9,657 nucleotides of DNA from Burkholderiaceae bacterium (GTDB lineage Bacteria; Pseudomonadota; Gammaproteobacteria; Burkholderiales; Burkholderiaceae_E), in the NCBI GenBank assembly GCA_019428955.1, contig JAHYJF010000124.1:1-9657 (forward strand), read 5' to 3'. The notes beneath the pieces were generated by a model. The model searched no databases and was not told the origin of the DNA. It was given only the letters and a program-made list of their open reading frames with translations. Positions 6,505-9,657 of this stretch are shown here, piece by piece (within the stretch, counting starts at the first letter, position 1; each line of letters opens with the position of its first letter). The position numbers and the translations under genes are program-made.

Positions 6505-6879
6505 GTGGACGTGATACATCCAGTTGACGCGTATGTTGGCAATCGGCTTCGTGTCGAGCGCACCTTGGCTACGAGAAGCCAGGCTGAATTGGCCGAACGA
6601 ATTGGGGTAAAATTCCAACAGGTGCAGAAGTATGAAACCGGCGCGAACAGGGTCTCGGCCTCAAGGCTCTGGATGGTCTCGAGGTTCTTGAACGTCCCAA
6701 TCTCGACCTTCTTCCCTGACGAGCCGGGGGCCCAACAACTCGAACTGAACAGATACAGCCTTCATGACCTAAGAATTCTATCTCAAATCAAAGGATTGGG
6801 AGATACAGAAAAGGCCGCGGTGCAAAACCTTCTGAGGGTGATGGTAAACGCCTCTGACAACCCTCAATCGCTGGTCTAG
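6505..6879 (+). CDS. XRE-family helix-turn-helix transcriptional regulator
   Basis: This small DNA-binding protein has 124 residues from GTG 6505, or 122 from GTG 6511. The second start has better spacing (AGGGA at 6498-6502, 8 bases before it, against 2 bases for the first). Residues 12-69 form an HTH_3 domain: VGNRLRVERTL, then SQAELAERIGVKF (helix 2 and turn), QQVQKYETGANRVSASRL (recognition helix and helix 4), and FLNVPISTFF closing the fold. The QQVQKYE...NR.SASRL pattern is very common in Rhodobacteraceae and Rhizobiales regulators. The C-terminal 45 residues are helical (LHDLRILSQIKGLGDTEKAA) with no S24 peptidase domain, so it is not a self-cleaving CI-type repressor. It has lower G+C than the tail genes and stands alone between hub and peptidase genes, so it is probably a cargo gene. 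A HipB-like antitoxin role is less likely because no toxin partner is adjacent. Its targets are unknown. Confidence 0.88.
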   Translation: MDVIHPVDAYVGNRLRVERTLATRSQAELAERIGVKFQQVQKYETGANRVSASRLWMVSRFLNVPISTFFPDEPGAQQLELNRYSLHDLRILSQIKGLGDTEKAAVQNLLRVMVNASDNPQSLV

Positions 6880-7154
6880 CAAACTCTCGTGGTCGGGACT
6901 TGGCCCTGTTCAAGACATGGACCCGTCAATTTTCGCTTTGCGCGAAGGACCCACCCAATGGCCGCCTTGCGCGAACTGCGAAGGACTGTGGCCTTGCAGA
7001 GAACAACCGCGCTCCGCCCAGCGCGTTGATCTTGCCACTGCTGCGACGGTAAACTGAACGCACAGCACTAATGGCCGGAGCGTCCGCAATGCAGGCCTTG
7101 GTGCTCTGCGCAACGAACGCCCGTGTTTCGCGCTTAAGGTTCTTTCTTCCCCCC
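6880..7154. other. Non-coding stretch with short direct repeats after the XRE gene
   Basis: I see no supported gene or terminator here. TTGCGCGAA occurs at 6938-6946 and 6967-6975, and GCGAAGGAC at 6942-6950 and 6978-6986, so the second copy looks like the first with bases inserted. A small hairpin TTCGC-N5-GCGAA (6932-6946) overlaps the first copy. An in-frame ATG at 7071 could extend the next gene, but the added residues look unrelated to the family. The stretch may be the distal edge of an inserted segment or the remnant of a dispersed intergenic element. Confidence 0.45.
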
Positions 7155-7559
7155 ATGCCCCGTCCTCCCGACTGGCCGCACCGCCTCGCCGCGGCGATTG
7201 CGGCCGCCCGCACGACCCCCTTCGCCTGGGGCCAGCACGACTGCCCGACCTTCGCCTTCGATACCCGACGCGCGCTGACCGGCGAGGATGCGGCGGCGCT
7301 CTGGCGGGGCCGGTATCGCACCTACCGCGGCGGGCTGCGGCTGATGCGGCGGCCGGGGTGGGGCTCGCTTACAGCGATGGGCGACGCGCTCTTGGGCGCG
7401 CCGCTGGCCAGCCCCTTGCTCGCGCAACGCGGCGACATCGTGCTTGGCCCCGACGGCCGCGGCTTCGGCGTTTGCACCGGGGCCACCGCAGTCGGCATGG
7501 CGCCCGAGGGGCTGATCACCTTGCCGCTGACCACCTGCACCCGCGCCTGGAGAGTGTGA
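7155..7559 (+). CDS. DUF6950-type tail protein, NlpC/P60 peptidase-like
   Basis: This 134-residue protein occupies the slot of the NlpC/P60 cell-wall peptidase (GTA g14; lambda K) just before the large tip protein, where it would help the tail pass the peptidoglycan. It begins MPRPPDWPHRLAAAIAAART and carries TTPFAWGQHDCPTFAFDTRR at about residues 16-35. The W-G-x-x-D-C motif there resembles the catalytic-cysteine region of NlpC/P60 enzymes. Later come YRGGLRLMRRPGWGS, QRGDIVLGPDGRGFGVCTG and a closing LTTCTRAWRV. The GDIV stretch corresponds to the NlpC segment that normally leads to the catalytic histidine, but no histidine appears there, so activity is uncertain. ATG 7155 is chosen because the family usually begins close to (D)WP.RL; AAGG at 7136-7139 is rather far from it. 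The stop is 3 bases before the next ATG. It could be a structural rather than enzymatic homologue. Confidence 0.72.
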   Translation: MPRPPDWPHRLAAAIAAARTTPFAWGQHDCPTFAFDTRRALTGEDAAALWRGRYRTYRGGLRLMRRPGWGSLTAMGDALLGAPLASPLLAQRGDIVLGPDGRGFGVCTGATAVGMAPEGLITLPLTTCTRAWRV

Positions 7560-7562
7560 CCG

Positions 7563-9657
7563 ATGCCGTTCCTTGCCCCGATCGTGACCGCCGTGGCGGG
7601 CTGGGTCAGCACGACCTTGGCCGCAGGTGGCCTCGGCGCGATGCTGCTGCGGCTCGGCGGCTCGCTCTTGCTCAGCTACGCCTCGCAGGCGCTGATGCCG
7701 AAGCCGAAGGCACCGGCGCGCACGGTGACGGTGCGCGCCCCGGTGATGCCGCGCGATCTGGTCTATGGCCGGGCCCGCAAGGGCGGGGTGATCGTGTTCC
7801 TGCATGCCTCGGGCGCCAAGAGCCAGTATCTGCACCTCGTCGTGGTGCTGGCCGCACATCGGGTGAAGGCGATCGGCGCTGTCTGGTTCGAAGGCGAGAT
7901 GGCGGTGGATGCCGCGGGCGTCGCACAGGGGCGTTGGGCCGGGAAGGTCACGCTCGAGAAGCGGCTCGGGGATGAGGACCAGACGGCGTTTGCCACGCTG
8001 ATGGCGGCCTTGCCCGAGATGTGGACGCCCGAGCATCGCCTCGCAGGCTGTGCCGCTCTCTACCTGCGGCTCAGCTATGATCAGGACGCGTTTCCGGGCG
8101 GCATTCCGAACATCGCGGTCGATCTCGAGGGCAAGGATGACATCCTTGATCCGCGCACCGGATTGCGTGGTTACAGCGAGAATGCAGCGCTCTGCCTCGC
8201 CGATTATATGGCGCATCCACGCTTTGGCATCGGGGCCACGATCGGCGCGGGTGATGGCATCGATGCCACGGCGCTGATCGAGGCCGCCAATATCTGCGAC
8301 GAGGCAGTGCCCCTCGCCGCCGGTGGTACCGAGCCGCGCTATGCCTGCAATGGCGTCGTCTCGCTTGCCCAGGACCCCAAGACGGTGATCGAGGCGATGC
8401 TGAGTGCGATGGCGGGGCGCGTGGCGCATGCGGGCGGCGCCTGGCGGCTGATGGCGGGGGCCTACCGGCTGCCGGGGGTGACGCTGACCGCCGATGATGC
8501 GCGCGCGGGCGGCATGGTGCTCGCCACGCGCGTGAGCCGCGCCGAGAGCTTCAACGCGGTGCGCGGTCAGTTCGTGAGCCCCGAGAACGACTGGCAGGCG
8601 GATGACTTCCCTGCGGTGACCAGCGAGGTCTACCGCGTCGAGGATGGCGGCGAGCAGGTCTGGCGCGATCTGTCGTTGCCCTTCACGCTCTCGTCCGCCA
8701 CCGCACAGCGGCTGGCGAAGATCGAGCTCGAGCGCGCGCGGCGGCAGATGTCGGTTCGCATCGCGGGCAAGCTCTCGGCCTGGGCGGCGGCGGTGGGCGA
8801 GACGGTGCTGATCGATTATCCGCGCTGGGGCTTTGCCGCCAAACCCTTCGAGGTGCAGAGCGTGGCGCTCGATCTGACTGCGGCGGGGGCCTCTGGCGCA
8901 ACTGGCGGCGCTGGCGACGGCCCGGCGCTCTTGCCCGAGCTCGTGCTGCGCGAGACCTCGCCCTTGGTCTACGACTGGGATGCGAGAGAAGAGGCGATCT
9001 ATGCCGCAGCTCCGCGCACCAGCCTGCCCTCGGCCTTCGATGTGCCACCACCCGGCGTGCCGGAGATCAGTGAGGAGCTTTACGTCACCCGCGATGGCGC
9101 GGGCGTCAAGGCGCTCGCCCGTCTTGCCTGGACCGCGGCACCCTCGGGCTTTGTCAGCCAGTACCAGATCGAGGCGCGGCTGGCGGGGGAGGAGGTGTGG
9201 GCACTGCAGGGCCGCACCGATGCCACGGCCTTCGAGATCCGCGACATCACGCCGGGCACCTGGGAGTTCCGCGTCAAGGCGCTCTCGGTGCTCGGGGTCT
9301 CCTCGGACTGGCGCGAGGTCGGGGGCGAGATCCTCGGGCTGTCGGCGCCACCTGCTGCCCTTGCGGGCCTGACACTGCAGACCGCAGGTGGCCTCGCCAT
9401 TCTCAAATGGCAGCGCGTCGCGGAACCCGATGTGCGGATCGGCGGCAATATCGTGATCCGGCATTCGGCCGCGCTCACCCCCGGCTGGAACGCCTCGACC
9501 TCGATGGACCGCGTCGCGGGCAACGAGGCGATCGCGGTGCTGCCGCTGAAGCCCGGCGCTTATCTTCTGCGCGCCGAGGACAGCGGCGGGCGGCTCGGGC
9601 CGGTGGCGATGGTCACGACCGCCGGGGCGCAGGCGCTCGCTTTCGCGCCACCCGATG
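7563..9657 (+). CDS. Large tail tip / host-specificity protein, J-like (incomplete at window end)
   Basis: The frame is open from ATG 7563 to the window edge (698 codons), so the C-terminus is missing. An N-terminal hydrophobic segment (about residues 1-42, IVTAVAGWVSTTLAAGGLG then a second stretch) is typical of these tip proteins. Residues 60-160 (VRAPVMPRDLVYGRARKGGV onward) form the first hub-like domain. Residues about 160-300 match the Phage-tail_3 type: IAVDLEGKDDILDPRTG, NAALCLADYMAHPRFG, AANICDEAV, RYACNGVVSL and AMAGRVAHAGGAWRLMAGAY. Two FN3-like domains follow, at about 497-590 (QYQIEARLAGEEVW, ITPGTWEFRVKAL) and about 592-690 (GLAILKWQRVAEPDVRIGGN, LKPGAYLLRAEDSGG). It would form the central tail fibre or tip hub that contacts the host receptor. 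The translation start is 3 bases after the previous stop. Confidence 0.9.
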   Translation, partial: MPFLAPIVTAVAGWVSTTLAAGGLGAMLLRLGGSLLLSYASQALMPKPKAPARTVTVRAPVMPRDLVYGRARKGGVIVFLHASGAKSQYLHLVVVLAAHRVKAIGAVWFEGEMAVDAAGVAQGRWAGKVTLEKRLGDEDQTAFATLMAALPEMWTPEHRLAGCAALYLRLSYDQDAFPGGIPNIAVDLEGKDDILDPRTGLRGYSENAALCLADYMAHPRFGIGATIGAGDGIDATALIEAANICDEAVPLAAGGTEPRYACNGVVSLAQDPKTVIEAMLSAMAGRVAHAGGAWRLMAGAYRLPGVTLTADDARAGGMVLATRVSRAESFNAVRGQFVSPENDWQADDFPAVTSEVYRVEDGGEQVWRDLSLPFTLSSATAQRLAKIELERARRQMSVRIAGKLSAWAAAVGETVLIDYPRWGFAAKPFEVQSVALDLTAAGASGATGGAGDGPALLPELVLRETSPLVYDWDAREEAIYAAAPRTSLPSAFDVPPPGVPEISEELYVTRDGAGVKALARLAWTAAPSGFVSQYQIEARLAGEEVWALQGRTDATAFEIRDITPGTWEFRVKALSVLGVSSDWREVGGEILGLSAPPAALAGLTLQTAGGLAILKWQRVAEPDVRIGGNIVIRHSAALTPGWNASTSMDRVAGNEAIAVLPLKPGAYLLRAEDSGGRLGPVAMVTTAGAQALAFAPPD

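Noticed and set aside
7071..7154. Upstream ATG extending the DUF6950-type gene by 28 residues
   Set aside because: The added residues do not resemble family starts, and the family usually begins at about MPRPPDWP, which is ATG 7155.
7134..9464. A 776-codon open frame on the minus strand
   Set aside because: It is rich in Arg/His/Gly/Ala without domain structure and lies antisense to the J-like gene, which has recognisable phage domains. Long antisense frames are expected in DNA this GC-rich.
1..9657. CRISPR arrays, tRNA or rRNA genes, insertion sequences, attachment sites
   Set aside because: I saw no regularly spaced repeats, cloverleaf patterns, transposase-like frames or terminal inverted repeats anywhere in the window.

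Overview
This window is a GC-rich stretch of a siphophage-like tail module, probably from a prophage in an alphaproteobacterium, most likely Rhodobacteraceae. That placement rests on codon and residue composition, on the style of the tail proteins, and on a helix-turn-helix regulator of a type common in that group. It is inference; the sequence has no rRNA or other taxonomic marker.

Layout: an AT-rich leader (1-75) precedes a small tail-terminator-like gene (76-495). A secreted staphylococcal-nuclease-like gene then lies on the opposite strand (502-936). The tail operon resumes with the tail tube (1011-1949), a tail assembly chaperone (1952-2389) and its frameshifted long form (1952-2619). 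It continues with the tape measure (2612-5038) and two tail-tip genes (5054-5647 and 5644-6204). A roughly 950-base block of different composition follows (6205-7154). It holds a convincing intrinsic terminator, inverted repeats upstream of a lone XRE-type regulator gene (6505 or 6511-6879), and non-coding sequence with short repeats. The tail module then continues with a DUF6950-type, NlpC/P60-like protein (7155-7559) and the start of a large tail-tip/host-specificity protein with FN3-like domains (7563 to the window edge, incomplete).

How the genes work together: the tube protein polymerises around the tape measure, which is coated by the chaperone pair (G and GT in lambda terms). The terminator protein caps the head-proximal end. 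The two genes after the tape measure, the peptidase-like protein and the J-like protein build the tip that contacts and crosses the envelope. The order tape measure, distal tail, hub, peptidase, large tip protein parallels both lambda-type phages and the Rhodobacter gene transfer agent.

The strongest new observation is a complete programmed -1 frameshift signal in the chaperone gene. The heptamer G GGA AAC is in the correct phase (2290-2296), followed after 6 bases by a 14-bp stem-loop (2303-2336). The -1 frame beyond it is open to 2619 and has no ATG, GTG or TTG start until 2473. The two non-tail genes (nuclease and XRE regulator) look like cargo (moron) genes inserted into an otherwise tight late operon.
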